Positions 1 through 8,835 of a stretch of DNA of 64,000 nt are shown piece by piece. This DNA comes from Isoptericola halotolerans (GTDB taxonomy: Bacteria; Actinomycetota; Actinomycetes; Actinomycetales; Cellulomonadaceae). Every line of letters starts with the position of its first letter. Position 1 is the first letter of the stretch. Below the pieces are notes generated by a model that worked only from the letters and a program-made list of their open reading frames with translations, had not been told where the DNA came from and ran no database searches. Position numbers and translations under genes: made by a program. The stretch covers positions 1,178,001-1,242,000 of the forward strand of contig NZ_JABEZU010000001.1 in NCBI RefSeq assembly GCF_013149785.1, given 5' to 3'.

Positions 1-1
1 G

Positions 2-760
2 GCGATCCCGCTCATCGCGAGCTCGATCATGTCCAAGAAGATCGCCGAGGGCACCGGCGCGCTGGTGCTCGACGTCAAGGTCGGCTCGGGTGCCTTCATG
101 AAGGACGCCGCGCAGGCCCGCGAGCTCGCTCGCACGATGGTCGAGCTGGGCACGGACGCCGGCGTGCGCACGGTCGCGCTGCTGACGGACATGTCGGTGC
201 CGCTGGGTCGCACGGCGGGCAACGCGCTGGAGGTCCGCGAGTCCGTGGAGGTGCTGGACGGCGGCGGGCCGGCCGACGTCGTCGACCTCACGGTGGCGCT
301 GGCGGTCGAGATGCTCGACGCCGCGGGCCGGCCCACCGGCGCGGACGAGGTCCGGGCCGCACTGGGCGACGGGCGCGCGATGGACGTGTGGCGGCGGATG
401 ATCACCGCCCAGGGTGGGGACCCGGACGCCGAGCTGCCCGTCGCGCGGCACACCGAGCAGGTGCGTGCCCGCCGTGACGGGGTGCTCGGAGAGCTCGACG
501 CGTACGCCGTCGGCGTCGCCGCCTGGCGGCTCGGCGCAGGCCGCTCACGCAAGGAGGACCCCGTGCAGGCGGGCGCCGGGGTCGAGATCCACGTCCGGCC
601 CGGCGAGCAGGTCGCCGCCGGTCAGGCGGTCATGACGCTGCACACGGACACCCCGGAGCGTTTCCCGCGTGCGCTGGAGGCGCTGGACGACGCCTGGCAG
701 GTCGCGCCGGCCGGGACGGCGGTGGGACAGCGCCCCGTCGTCCTCGACCGCATCCACTGA
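2..760 (+). CDS. deoA: Thymidine phosphorylase, C-terminal part (5' truncated by window edge)
   Basis: This enzyme cleaves thymidine or deoxyuridine with phosphate to the base and 2-deoxyribose 1-phosphate. The reading frame is open from base 2. The first visible residues (AIPLIASSIMSKKIAEG) and the following LVLDVKVGSGAFMK stretch are the conserved phosphate- and ribose-binding core of pyrimidine nucleoside phosphorylases. The C-terminal alpha/beta lid domain (RSRKEDPVQAGAGVEI, HVRPGEQVAAGQ) is intact. About 252 of an expected 430 residues are present. The nearby add and deoC genes support a role in nucleoside catabolism. Its product feeds DeoC after phosphopentomutase action. Confidence 0.95.
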   Translation, partial: AIPLIASSIMSKKIAEGTGALVLDVKVGSGAFMKDAAQARELARTMVELGTDAGVRTVALLTDMSVPLGRTAGNALEVRESVEVLDGGGPADVVDLTVALAVEMLDAAGRPTGADEVRAALGDGRAMDVWRRMITAQGGDPDAELPVARHTEQVRARRDGVLGELDAYAVGVAAWRLGAGRSRKEDPVQAGAGVEIHVRPGEQVAAGQAVMTLHTDTPERFPRALEALDDAWQVAPAGTAVGQRPVVLDRIH

Positions 761-773
761 TGCGAGCAGCTCG

Positions 774-1697
774 ATGGCGACGGGGATCGGCGCGGCGCGG
801 CTGACCGACCTCCTCGGGGCCGCCGGGGTCTTCTCCGGTCAGGTCCCGCGGCAGCCGGTCGCCGCCGGACCGCCCGCGGTCCCCGCGACCGTGCTGGCCG
901 CGCTCGCGGCCGCCGGCCCGGAGGCGCGCGCGCGGGTCCTGGACCCCCTGGGGCGGGACGGCGACGTCCCGCGTCCCGGACGGCCGGCGCCGTTGCTCCT
1001 GCCCGAGCTCGTGCCCGGGCTTCCGGGCGGGCCCACGGCGGGGCGGCCCGGCTCGCCGGCACGCCAGGTCGACGCGACCACGTGCGGGGCGGCGGTGCTC
1101 GTGATGTTGCGGCTGGCGGGCGACGCCGCGTCGGCGCTGGCGCTCGCCGTCGACCCCCGGGGTGCGTGGGAGGCGTTCGCCCGGCGGCAGCGCGAGGTGC
1201 ACGCCCGTGCCCGGCGGCTCTGGCCGGGGAGACTCGGTACGCCGCCGTGGGGAGCCGCCCGGGAGGCGCGCTACGGGCCGTTGCGCGGGAAACGGCCTGG
1301 TGCGGGCCCGGTTCGCTACACGCATCGCGTCGTCCGGCGGAGCGAACCGCCCGAGGGGCCTCGCTCCGTGCTGGCCGCAGCGCTCGCGTCGGCCGGCGCG
1401 GGCATCCCCGTGCCGCTGTACACGGGCGGGGACCTGCGTGGGGGTGTGTCGACGGCGGTCCCGCGGCACGTCGTGCTGCTCACGGCCGTGCGACCCACCG
1501 ACGCCGGGCCCGTGGCGACGGTCTACGAGCCGTCCTCGGGCGCGCTGCACGCGGTGCCCGTCGACGCGCTGCGCGCCCCGGGCACCGACGACGCCGACCG
1601 GGTCGCCCGCCGTCGGGCGCTGGGGGGATGGCCTCACGTCGTGTGGGCGCTCCTGCCTCGCGAGGAGCGCGGATCGGGGACAGCATGGGGCACATGA
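774..1697 (+). CDS. Uncharacterised protein with a C39/papain-like cysteine-peptidase signature
   Basis: The protein has 307 residues and the ATG at 774 is chosen because it lies 13 nt after the deoA stop. I do not recognise a named family. Residues about 100-110 (DATTCGAAVLVM) resemble the catalytic-Cys segment of C39-like peptidases. H232 (PRHVVLLTAV) followed about 20 residues later by YEPSSG resembles their His and Asp positions, with Glu in place of Asp. No signal peptide or membrane helix is visible. The stop overlaps the next start (ATGA), so the two genes are coupled. Function is unknown and peptidase activity is only a suggestion. Confidence 0.6.
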   Translation: MATGIGAARLTDLLGAAGVFSGQVPRQPVAAGPPAVPATVLAALAAAGPEARARVLDPLGRDGDVPRPGRPAPLLLPELVPGLPGGPTAGRPGSPARQVDATTCGAAVLVMLRLAGDAASALALAVDPRGAWEAFARRQREVHARARRLWPGRLGTPPWGAAREARYGPLRGKRPGAGPVRYTHRVVRRSEPPEGPRSVLAAALASAGAGIPVPLYTGGDLRGGVSTAVPRHVVLLTAVRPTDAGPVATVYEPSSGALHAVPVDALRAPGTDDADRVARRRALGGWPHVVWALLPREERGSGTAWGT

Positions 1698-1921
1698 GCA
1701 CCACACCCTCCGACGCCTGGCGTGACGCCGGGCTGGAAGCGCCCGACGACACCACGAGCCTCGTGGAGGAGGCGAGCACGTCACCCGCCGCTCCCGAGCA
1801 CGAGGCGGAGACCGACGAGTACCGTCCGGCGACGCCACGCCCCGACCTGGACGGCGAGGCGGCCGAGGCCGACGTCGCCGAGCAGGCGAGCGTCGTCCCC
1901 ACCCCGGAGGACGACCTCTGA
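1694..1921 (+). CDS. Small acidic protein, unknown function
   Basis: This is a 75-residue protein beginning MSTTPSDAWRDAGLE. Its ATG overlaps the preceding stop in an ATGA arrangement. It is very rich in Glu, Asp, Ala, Pro and Thr, has no Cys and no hydrophobic segment, and is probably intrinsically disordered. Translational coupling to the C39-like gene suggests the two act together, perhaps as enzyme and partner or substrate, but nothing in the sequence proves it. An ATG three codons upstream (1685) is possible but less well placed. Confidence 0.55.
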   Translation: MSTTPSDAWRDAGLEAPDDTTSLVEEASTSPAAPEHEAETDEYRPATPRPDLDGEAAEADVAEQASVVPTPEDDL

Positions 1922-1948
1922 CCGCAGCGAGCGCCTCTGGTGAACCGG

Positions 1949-1954
1949 TAGGTT
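1949..1954 (+). promoter_or_regulatory. Leaderless -10 element of add
   Basis: TAGGTT is followed by 7 nt (GGGGCCC) and then the ATG at 1962, so transcription should begin at or next to the start codon. No convincing -35 is seen. Confidence 0.5.
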
Positions 1955-1961
1955 GGGGCCC

Positions 1962-3056
1962 ATGACGCAAGCCCTCCTCGACGCGATCCCCGACCTGCCG
2001 AAGGTCCTGCTCCACGACCATCTCGACGGGGGGTTGCGGCCGCAGACGGTCCTCGAGCTGGCCGCCGAGGTCGGGCACGAGCTGCCGGCCGGCGACGCCG
2101 GCTCGTTGGGGACCTGGTTCCGCGACGCGGCCGACTCGGGATCGCTGCCGCGCTACCTGGAGACCTTCGACCACACGATCGCGGTCATGCAGACGCCGGA
2201 GGCGCTCGCCCGCGTCGCCAAGGAGGCCGTGCTGGACCTGGCGGCCGACGGGGTCGTGTACGCCGAGCAGCGCTGGGCCCCCGAGCAGCACCTGCGGGGC
2301 GGGATGTCCCTCCCCGAGACCGTCGAGGCCGTCCAGGCAGGGATCGACGACGGCGTGCGCGAGGCGGCCGCGGCGGGCCGCACGATCCGGGTCGGTCAGC
2401 TCGTCACCGCCATGCGGCACACCGACCGGTGGATGGAGATCGCCGAGCTCGCCGTGGCCTACCGTGGCGCGGGGGCGGTCGGCTTCGACATCGCCGGGCC
2501 CGAGGACGGCTTCCCGCCGGACCGGCACGCTCAGGTCTGGCGCTTCCTGGCCGACCAGCACTTCCCGACGACGATCCACGCGGGGGAGGCCGCCGGGCTC
2601 GACTCGATCGCCCAGGCCGTGCACCTCGGGCAGGCCGACCGCATCGGGCACGGCGTGCGGATCGCCGACGACATCTCCTTCGACGCCGCGTCGGGGACCG
2701 CACGGCTCGGGGAGCTGGCGCACTGGGTCCGTGACCACCAGATCGCGCTCGAGGTGTGCCCGGTGTCGAACCTGCAGACCGGTGCCGCGACCTCGATCGC
2801 CGAGCACCCCGTCACCCGTCTCAAGGAGCTGGACTTCGCGGTCACGCTCAACACCGACAACCGGCTCATGTCGCGCACGTCGATGTCGCACGAGATGCGG
2901 ATGCTGGTGACCGAGGCCGGCTGGACGATCGACGACCTGGCGGACGTGACGTTGACGGCCGCGTGGAGCGCCTTCCTGCACCACGACGAGCGCCGCGACC
3001 TCGTCGACGAGCTGATCCTGCCCGGCTACCAGAAGATCGAGGGGGCTGTTCGATGA
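1962..3056 (+). CDS. add: Adenosine deaminase
   Basis: The enzyme hydrolyses adenosine or deoxyadenosine to inosine or deoxyinosine plus ammonia in purine salvage. It has 364 residues, typical for the family. Visible motifs are the N-terminal metal-binding HDHLDGG, then HAGEAAG (zinc His and catalytic Glu), [14 protein letters not shown] and [10 protein letters not shown]. The last replaces the usual NTDDP with NTDN, a variant I associate with actinobacterial enzymes. The ATG at 1962 is preferred over one at 1953 because it sits 7 nt after a TAGGTT -10 box. The stop overlaps deoC (ATGA), so both are probably translated together. Confidence 0.95.
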   Translation: MTQALLDAIPDLPKVLLHDHLDGGLRPQTVLELAAEVGHELPAGDAGSLGTWFRDAADSGSLPRYLETFDHTIAVMQTPEALARVAKEAVLDLAADGVVYAEQRWAPEQHLRGGMSLPETVEAVQAGIDDGVREAAAAGRTIRVGQLVTAMRHTDRWMEIAELAVAYRGAGAVGFDIAGPEDGFPPDRHAQVWRFLADQHFPTTIHAGEAAGLDSIAQAVHLGQADRIGHGVRIADDISFDAASGTARLGELAHWVRDHQIALEVCPVSNLQTGAATSIAEHPVTRLKELDFAVTLNTDNRLMSRTSMSHEMRMLVTEAGWTIDDLADVTLTAAWSAFLHHDERRDLVDELILPGYQKIEGAVR

Positions 3057-3814
3057 ACGCAAGGACGAACGCCGGGCCGGACGCCGAGAACCCGGTGCCG
3101 ACGACGAGGGCCGAGCTGGCCCGGTACGTCGACCACACGCTGCTCAAGCCGGAGACGACGTCCGCCGACGTCACCGCCCTCGTCGAGGAGGGGGCCGAGC
3201 TCGGGGTGTTCTCCGTCTGCGTCTCGCCCACCTTCGTGACGCACGCCGCCGAGGTGGCTGCCGGCCGGCTCGCCGTCGCGACCGTCTGCGGGTTCCCCTC
3301 CGGCAAGCACGCGAGCGACATCAAGGCCGCCGAGGCGGCTCGCGCCGTGCTCGACGGCGCGGACGAGGTCGACATGGTCATCGACGTCGGCGTGGCCACG
3401 GCGGGAGGCTACGACCTGGTCCAGGCGGACATCGCGGCCGTGCGCGCCGCGGTCCCGGGGGACAGGGTCCTCAAGGTGATCATCGAGGCCGCCGCGCTGG
3501 ACGACGAGGAGATCGTCGCGGTCTGCCGCGCCGCGGAGGTCGCCGGGGCGGACTTCGTCAAGACCTCGACCGGGTTCCACCCGGCGGGCGGCGCCACGGT
3601 GCACGCCGTCGAGGTGATGGCCAGGACCGTGGGCGGCCGACTCGGGATCAAGGCGTCCGGAGGGGTCCGGACGCTCCAGAGCGCCCAGGAGATGATCGCC
3701 GCGGGCGCCACCCGCCTCGGGCTGTCGGGAACGGCCGCGGTCCTCGCCGGCTTCGACGGCCCGGCCGGCGCCTCCGGGACCGGAGCGGCGCCGACGGACG
3801 GCGGCGGCTACTGA
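3053..3814 (+). CDS. deoC: Deoxyribose-phosphate aldolase
   Basis: The enzyme splits 2-deoxyribose 5-phosphate into glyceraldehyde 3-phosphate and acetaldehyde, the last step of deoxynucleoside degradation. The 253-residue protein carries the class I aldolase signatures: [10 protein letters not shown] near the N-terminus, [10 protein letters not shown], the Schiff-base lysine in DFVKTSTGF, and the second active-site lysine in IKASGGV. Its ATG overlaps the add stop (ATGA). Together with deoA and add it makes a compact deoxynucleoside salvage block. Confidence 0.96.
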   Translation: MNARTNAGPDAENPVPTTRAELARYVDHTLLKPETTSADVTALVEEGAELGVFSVCVSPTFVTHAAEVAAGRLAVATVCGFPSGKHASDIKAAEAARAVLDGADEVDMVIDVGVATAGGYDLVQADIAAVRAAVPGDRVLKVIIEAAALDDEEIVAVCRAAEVAGADFVKTSTGFHPAGGATVHAVEVMARTVGGRLGIKASGGVRTLQSAQEMIAAGATRLGLSGTAAVLAGFDGPAGASGTGAAPTDGGGY

Positions 3815-3820
3815 CGCTGC

Positions 3821-3826
3821 TAGCGT
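3821..3826 (+). promoter_or_regulatory. Leaderless -10 element of the ABC transporter operon
   Basis: TAGCGT is followed by 7 nt and the ATG at 3834. It lies in the short gap after deoC, so the ABC genes can be expressed independently of it. Confidence 0.5.
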
Positions 3827-3833
3827 CGGTTCC

Positions 3834-4496
3834 ATGACCAGCGCGGACACCGGTGATCCTGTCGTCGAGGTGCGTGAGGCCACGCGGACGCACGGCAGCG
3901 TCGAGATCCTCGGTCCCACGTCCCTGACGCTGCACGCGGGCGAGGCGGCCGCCGTCGTCGGCGCGAACGGCAGCGGCAAGTCGACGCTCCTGCGGCTGGT
4001 CGCCGGGACGGACGAGCCCACGTCGGGGACCGTGCGCACGCTCGGGCTGCCGGCCGCGCGCGCCCGCCTGCGCCGGCGCGAGGGCGTCACGCTCCTGCTG
4101 GGCGGGCTGCCGACCTACCGCGACCTGACGGTGGCCGAGCACCTGCAGCTCATCAGCTCGGCATGGGCCGGGCGCCACCGCACGGCGAGCGTCGCCGAGA
4201 CGCTGGCCGAGGCCGAGCTGGGCCGCGTGCGTGACCAGTTCCCCTCCGAGCTGTCATCGGGGGAAGGGCAGCTGTTCGCCCTGGCGGCCACCCTGTACAG
4301 ACCGGCGTCCCTGGTGCTCCTCGACGAGCCGGAGCAACGGCTGGACGCCCGGTGGCGCGCGGTCGCCCGGCGGCTCGTCGCCCGGGCGCTCGACGACGGA
4401 CGCACCGTCCTGGTGGCCACGCACGACAGCGGGCTGCGGGACGACGTCGCGGCCCGCGGTCAGGTGGTGGAGCTGACCGCGCCCGGGCCCCGATGA
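3834..4496 (+). CDS. ABC transporter ATP-binding protein
   Basis: This is a 220-residue nucleotide-binding subunit. Motifs in order are Walker A (GANGSGKST), a variant signature LSSGEGQL where LSGGQ is usual, Walker B (LVLLDEPEQRLDARW) and the H-loop (LVATHD). The DEPEQRLDAR segment has Gln where most exporters have Asn-Leu-Asp, so the D-loop is slightly atypical. It overlaps the following membrane protein by ATGA and must be its partner. The substrate cannot be told from the sequence. Confidence 0.9.
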   Translation: MTSADTGDPVVEVREATRTHGSVEILGPTSLTLHAGEAAAVVGANGSGKSTLLRLVAGTDEPTSGTVRTLGLPAARARLRRREGVTLLLGGLPTYRDLTVAEHLQLISSAWAGRHRTASVAETLAEAELGRVRDQFPSELSSGEGQLFALAATLYRPASLVLLDEPEQRLDARWRAVARRLVARALDDGRTVLVATHDSGLRDDVAARGQVVELTAPGPR

Positions 4497-6202
4497 GCGG
4501 CCCGGGCGGCGCCGCGACCGCGGCCGACGAACCTGGCGAGGCGGCGATGCGCGTGCCGTACGCGCCGTGGCGTCGATGGGTGGCGCGGGTGCGTCGCCGG
4601 TCGGCGCTCGCCCGTGCCGTGGCCGCCGGGGCGGACCCGGGCGACCGGGTGTACCTGGTGTACGGCGTCTTCCTCCTCGCCCTGGTCTACGGCCCCGTCC
4701 TGTGGTCGGCACTGGCCCAGACCGGGCTGCCGCTGGGAGACCGCGGCGCGGAGGCGTTGGCGGGACGGTGGAGCTCGAGCGCGTTCGACGGCCTGGTGGT
4801 CGTGGGCCTGTGCCTCGGTGGCCTGGTGGCGCTGCTGGCGATCACCGCCGCGCGTGCCGGGGGGCCGCTGTGGACCAGCCCGCCGGAGGCGAGGTTCGTC
4901 CTCGCCGGCCAGTTCCGACCTGCCGAGGTGCTGCGGCGCCGGGTCGTGGTGCTCGCCGTGGGCGCGGCGGTCGCGGCCGCCTTCGGTGCCTCGGCGCTGG
5001 CGGCCGGAGCGCTCGGCGTGGTCCGGGGGGCGACACCGAACGACGGCGCGACGGCCGCCGACGTCGCCGGCTGGGTCGTCGTCGCCGCGCTCGCGGTCCA
5101 GCTGCCGGTGATGCTCGGCGTCGCGGCGCAGACCCCGCGGTGGCGCACCCGAGCCCTGCGCGCCACCGGCGTGCTCGTCGGTCTGGGCGTGCTGGCCCCT
5201 GTGCTCGAGGTCGTCGCGCCGCAGGTGCGTGGCGTCGCCGGTCCGGTGTGCGGGGAGCCCGCGACGGGAGGCGTGGCCTGCTCCTTGGCGACCGCGCCCG
5301 GGTGGGGGCTGGTGGCGGTCGCCGGTGCGGCAGCGGTGGTGAGCCTGTGGTCGACGATGCGGTCGCTGCCCGGCGAGATCGACGTCGACGCGACGGCGTC
5401 GGCGCAGCGCACCACGGTCGCGACCACCCAGGCGCTGGCCGGAGGGGAGGCCGGCGGGGTGGCCGACCTGCTGGGCCCGGCCCGGCTGCGAGGTCGCCAC
5501 CGCACGCTCTGGGCGCCGTTGCTCCGACACGCTCCCGTGGTCGCCCGAGACCTGGTCGGCGTGCGGCGCCGCCCCGGACCGGTGCTCGGTTCGGTGCTGG
5601 CCGGCACCGGCGGCGCCCTGCTGCTCGTGCTGGGCAGCCCGTCGACCGGCCGTCCTGGGTCCGTCACCGCCGTGGTGCTGGGTGCCCTCGTGCTGTACGC
5701 GGCGTCCGCCGCCTGGACGGGCGGCCTGCGGGAGACGGCGTCCCAGCCCCGGCCGGGCGGGCTGCTTCCCGGCAGCGTCGGTCGGCTCCTGGCAGGTCAC
5801 CTCGTGGTCCCGGCGCTGCTCGGTGCGGCGTCGGCGGGCGCCGGCCTCGGTCTGGCTGTGCTGGGCGGCCTCGCGGGCCTGCCCCACGACGGCACGCGGG
5901 CCGTCGTGGTGGTGGCCTCCGCGGGGGTGCTCGCCCTCGCGGTGAGGGGCTGGGTCGCGGGGGCCACGACGGTCCCCGCCGAGCTGTTCACCCCGGTCAG
6001 TGCGCCCGGCGGCGGTGACGCCTCGACCATGCTGGTCGCGGCGTGGTTGGTCCGCGGCTGGCTGACGGTGACCGCCCTGGCCTGGATGCTGCACGGCGCC
6101 GCGGGATCGGGGACGGTGCTGATGCTCTGCGCCGCGGGGTTCGTGCTGCTGGTCGCCGTCCTCCTCGTGCGGTCCACGGTGAGCAGGCTCGGACGAACCT
6201 GA
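4493..6202 (+). CDS. Polytopic membrane protein, probable ABC permease (DUF6297-like)
   Basis: The protein has 569 residues with many hydrophobic segments, for example VYLVYGVFLLALVYGPVLW near residue 50 and several Ala/Val/Leu helices to the C-terminus. The start at 4493 overlaps the ATPase stop (ATGA). It resembles the actinobacterial DUF6297 type that pairs with a small ABC ATPase, by my recollection only. There is no classical EAA loop. It probably forms an exporter with the upstream ATPase. The substrate is unknown. Confidence 0.6.
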   Translation: MSGPGGAATAADEPGEAAMRVPYAPWRRWVARVRRRSALARAVAAGADPGDRVYLVYGVFLLALVYGPVLWSALAQTGLPLGDRGAEALAGRWSSSAFDGLVVVGLCLGGLVALLAITAARAGGPLWTSPPEARFVLAGQFRPAEVLRRRVVVLAVGAAVAAAFGASALAAGALGVVRGATPNDGATAADVAGWVVVAALAVQLPVMLGVAAQTPRWRTRALRATGVLVGLGVLAPVLEVVAPQVRGVAGPVCGEPATGGVACSLATAPGWGLVAVAGAAAVVSLWSTMRSLPGEIDVDATASAQRTTVATTQALAGGEAGGVADLLGPARLRGRHRTLWAPLLRHAPVVARDLVGVRRRPGPVLGSVLAGTGGALLLVLGSPSTGRPGSVTAVVLGALVLYAASAAWTGGLRETASQPRPGGLLPGSVGRLLAGHLVVPALLGAASAGAGLGLAVLGGLAGLPHDGTRAVVVVASAGVLALAVRGWVAGATTVPAELFTPVSAPGGGDASTMLVAAWLVRGWLTVTALAWMLHGAAGSGTVLMLCAAGFVLLVAVLLVRSTVSRLGRT

Positions 6203-6209
6203 CCGCAGG

Positions 6210-6228
6210 GCAGGTTAGGCTCACCTAC
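6210..6228 (+). promoter_or_regulatory. DtxR/IdeR-type iron box over the promoter of the siderophore-interacting protein
   Basis: The 19-mer GCAGGTTAGGCTCACCTAC matches the DtxR/IdeR palindrome TTAGGTTAGGCTAACCTAA at 15 of 19 positions. It contains a TAGGCT -10 hexamer (6216-6221) that ends 8 nt before the ATG at 6230. Iron-loaded repressor bound here would block a leaderless promoter. A TACAAT at 6226-6231 overlaps the start codon and is probably not the true -10. Confidence 0.75.
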
Positions 6229-6229
6229 A

Positions 6230-7033
6230 ATGACTGACACGACATCGCGCCGGGGCGGTCCACCCGGCGGCAAGCGCACTCAGCACCACGCCACCGTCTC
6301 CGCCGTCCGCCGGCTCACGCCCCACATGGTGCGCCTGACCCTCGCCGGCGACGCCCTGGACGCGATCCCTCGTCCCGCGGTGACGGACCTGTACATCAAG
6401 CTGGTGGTGGGCGAGCCCGCCACACCGGAGGGCAAGCCGCTGGTCCGCACCTACACGGTGCGCGCCGTCCGTGACGGCGAGTGGGACGTGGACTTCGTGG
6501 TGCACGGGGACGAGGGCATCGCCGGGCCGTGGGCCGGGCGCGCCCAGCCCGGTGAGAAGGTCACCTTCCTCGGGCCCGGCGGCTCCTACGCGCCGGACCT
6601 GTCGGCACCGTGGCACCTGTTCGTGGGCGACGACTCGGCGCTGCCGGCCATCGCGGCCTCGGTCGAGTCGCTGCCCGCCGGGACCACGGCGCACGCCTTC
6701 GTCGAGGTTCCCGGGCCGGCGGACGAGCAGGAGATCGTCACCGCCGCCGACCTGTCGATCACCTGGGTCCACCGGGAGGTGGCCGACCTGACGGAGACCG
6801 TCCGCGACGCCCGCACGGCCGGCAGGCTGCCCGACGGTGCCCCGCACGCGTTCCTGCACGGCGAGGCGTCCTGCGTGCGTGAGCTGCGGCGCTGGGTCCG
6901 GGCCGAGCTGGGCGTGGGCAAGGAACGTCTCTCGGCCTCCGGCTACTGGCGTCGTGGGCACGACGACGAGGCGTGGCGGGCCGCCAAGGCGGACTGGAAC
7001 GCCGCCGTCGAGCAGGACGACGCCGCCCTCTGA
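6230..7033 (+). CDS. Siderophore-interacting protein (FAD-binding ferric-siderophore reductase)
   Basis: This is a 267-residue ViuB/SIP family flavoprotein that releases iron from imported ferric siderophores by reduction. Visible features are the FAD-binding RTYTVR motif around residue 70, DFVVHGDEGIAGPWA, GPGGSY, the NAD(P)H-domain start VGDDSALPAIAASVESLP and the C-terminal SGYWRRGHDDEAWR. The iron box directly upstream supports iron-starvation induction. The gene stands alone. It converges on the phosphomutase with only 1 nt between the stop codons. Confidence 0.93.
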   Translation: MTDTTSRRGGPPGGKRTQHHATVSAVRRLTPHMVRLTLAGDALDAIPRPAVTDLYIKLVVGEPATPEGKPLVRTYTVRAVRDGEWDVDFVVHGDEGIAGPWAGRAQPGEKVTFLGPGGSYAPDLSAPWHLFVGDDSALPAIAASVESLPAGTTAHAFVEVPGPADEQEIVTAADLSITWVHREVADLTETVRDARTAGRLPDGAPHAFLHGEASCVRELRRWVRAELGVGKERLSASGYWRRGHDDEAWRAAKADWNAAVEQDDAAL

Positions 7034-7034
7034 C

Positions 7035-8825
7035 TCAGGAGAGGCCGAGGGCGGACGCCAGCTCGGCCTTGAGCGCGTCGAGGCGCTCGTGAGCAGCGAC
7101 GCGCGCCTTGCCCACGTCGACGGGGGCCGCGTCGGGGGCGACCTCACCGATCACCTCGAGGTAGCACTTGACCTTGGGCTCGGTGCCGGACGGCCGCACG
7201 ATGACGCGGGTCCCGTCCTCGGCGAGCAGCAGGATCCCGTCCGTCGGCGGCAGCCCGTCGTACCCGTCGGACAGGTCGGCGACCGTCCGGACCGGTGATC
7301 CGTCCAGCGACGACGGCGGCGCCGCACGCAGCCGGGACATCGTCTCCGGGATCTGCGCCAGGTCCTCGAACCGGGCCGAGAGCTGGTCGGTGACGTACAG
7401 GCCGTGAGCGCGCGCGACGTCGTCGAGGGCGTCGATCAGCGTCCGACCCTCGGCCTTGAGGCGAGCTGCCAGGGACGCGACGACGACGGCGGCGCTGATG
7501 CCGTCCTTGTCCCGCACGTGCGCCGGGTCCACGCAGTAGCCGAGGGCCTCCTCGTAGCCGAAGACCAGACCCGGAGTGCGTGAGATCCACTTGAACCCCG
7601 TCAACGTCGTGGTGTGGGCCACGCCGGCGTCCTGCGCGATCCGCCCCAGCACCCGTGACGAGACGACCGAGGAGGCCACCGTGACGCCGTCGGGCCCGGG
7701 CGTGCTGCTCGCGGCCCGGCGCACGGCCTCGGCCCCGAGGAGCGCCCCCACCTCGTCGCCGTGCAGCATCCGCCACCCGCTGGACCGTGCGGTCTCGACA
7801 CCGAGGTGCGTCCCCTGGGTGACGTCGAGGACCGCGACGGCGCAGCGGTCGGCATCCGGGTCGTTGGCGATCACCAGGTCGGCGCCGGTGTCCACGGCGA
7901 GGCCGAGCGCCATGTCCAGCGCGCCGGGCTCCTCCGGGTTCGGGAACGAGACCGACGGGAAGTCCGGGTTCGGGTAGGACTGCTCCTCGACCGGGACGAC
8001 CTGGGAGAAGCCCGCGTCGGCCAGGGCGCGGGCGAGGGTCCGGCCGCCGACGCCGTGCAGGGACGTCGTGACGACCCGCAGCCGGTCCGCCACGTCGGGT
8101 TCCACCGCCGCCATCCCGTGCACCGATGCCAGGTAGGTGTCGACCACGTCCCGGCCGAGCACGCCCCAGCCCTCCGTGGCACGCGGCACCTCGTCGGCAG
8201 GCCCGGCTGCCGCGATCCGCTCCGCGATGAGGGCGTCGTGCGGCGGCACGATCTGCGCCCCCTGCCCGGAGTCCGCGACGACCCGCCCGCCGAGGTAGAC
8301 CTTGTAGCCGTTGTCCGCCGCCGGGTTGTGGCTCGCCGTGACCATCACGCCGGCATCGGCGGACAGGTGCCGCACGGCGAAGGCGAGCACCGGCGTCGGC
8401 AGCGGCCCCGGCAGCAACGTCACCTCGGCGCCCGCCGCGACCAGCACGCCCGCGGTGTCGCGCGCGAAGTCGGACGACCGGTACCGGGCGTCGTAGCCGA
8501 CGACGACGCGTGGCGGAGCGCCGTCGGGCCCGGTGCCGAGCACGTCGTTCAGGTAGGCGGCCAGGCCTGCGGCCGCACCGATGACGACCGCCCGGTTCAT
8601 GCGGTTCGGGCCTGACGCCATCGCACCGCGCAGACCGGCGGTGCCGAACTGCAGCGTCCCCGCGAAGCGGTCACGCAGCTCGGCGAGCGCGCTCGGGAAG
8701 CGAGCCCCGTCCGCCGTGGTCGCGAAGTCGACCAGGCGCGTGAGCTCGTCGACGTCGGTGTCGTCCACGTCGTGGCGCATCCACGCCTCGACCCGGTCCA
8801 GCAGGCTGTCCAGCGGTTCGATCAT
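7035..8825 (-). CDS. Phosphoglucomutase/phosphomannomutase family protein (PmmB-like)
   Basis: The protein has 596 residues and belongs to the alpha-D-phosphohexomutase superfamily. It shows the phosphoserine loop TASHNP (about residue 165), the Mg-binding loop NDPDADRCAV, the sugar loop GYEEALGY and the phosphate loop RPSGTEPKVKCY. Length and motifs fit the long mutases annotated as PmmB or phosphopentomutase-like in actinobacteria. Its position directly after a purine nucleoside phosphorylase suggests it may interconvert (deoxy)ribose 1- and 5-phosphate, linking PNP and DeoA products to DeoC. The start has a strong GGAGGG ribosome-binding site within the 10-nt gap. Confidence 0.88.
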   Translation of the reverse strand: MIEPLDSLLDRVEAWMRHDVDDTDVDELTRLVDFATTADGARFPSALAELRDRFAGTLQFGTAGLRGAMASGPNRMNRAVVIGAAAGLAAYLNDVLGTGPDGAPPRVVVGYDARYRSSDFARDTAGVLVAAGAEVTLLPGPLPTPVLAFAVRHLSADAGVMVTASHNPAADNGYKVYLGGRVVADSGQGAQIVPPHDALIAERIAAAGPADEVPRATEGWGVLGRDVVDTYLASVHGMAAVEPDVADRLRVVTTSLHGVGGRTLARALADAGFSQVVPVEEQSYPNPDFPSVSFPNPEEPGALDMALGLAVDTGADLVIANDPDADRCAVAVLDVTQGTHLGVETARSSGWRMLHGDEVGALLGAEAVRRAASSTPGPDGVTVASSVVSSRVLGRIAQDAGVAHTTTLTGFKWISRTPGLVFGYEEALGYCVDPAHVRDKDGISAAVVVASLAARLKAEGRTLIDALDDVARAHGLYVTDQLSARFEDLAQIPETMSRLRAAPPSSLDGSPVRTVADLSDGYDGLPPTDGILLLAEDGTRVIVRPSGTEPKVKCYLEVIGEVAPDAAPVDVGKARVAAHERLDALKAELASALGLS

Positions 8826-8835
8826 CCCGCCCTCC

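Noticed and set aside
630-3062. Very long minus-strand open frame (about 810 codons) opposite deoA, add and deoC
   Set aside because: It is an antisense shadow of GC-rich codons: composition is Arg/Pro/Gly-heavy, without motifs, while the plus-strand proteins have clear family signatures. Similar shadows elsewhere were also left out.
6226-6231. TACAAT as the -10 box of the SIP gene
   Set aside because: It overlaps the start codon, and using it would exclude the N-terminal residues needed by the fold. TAGGCT at 6216 fits better.
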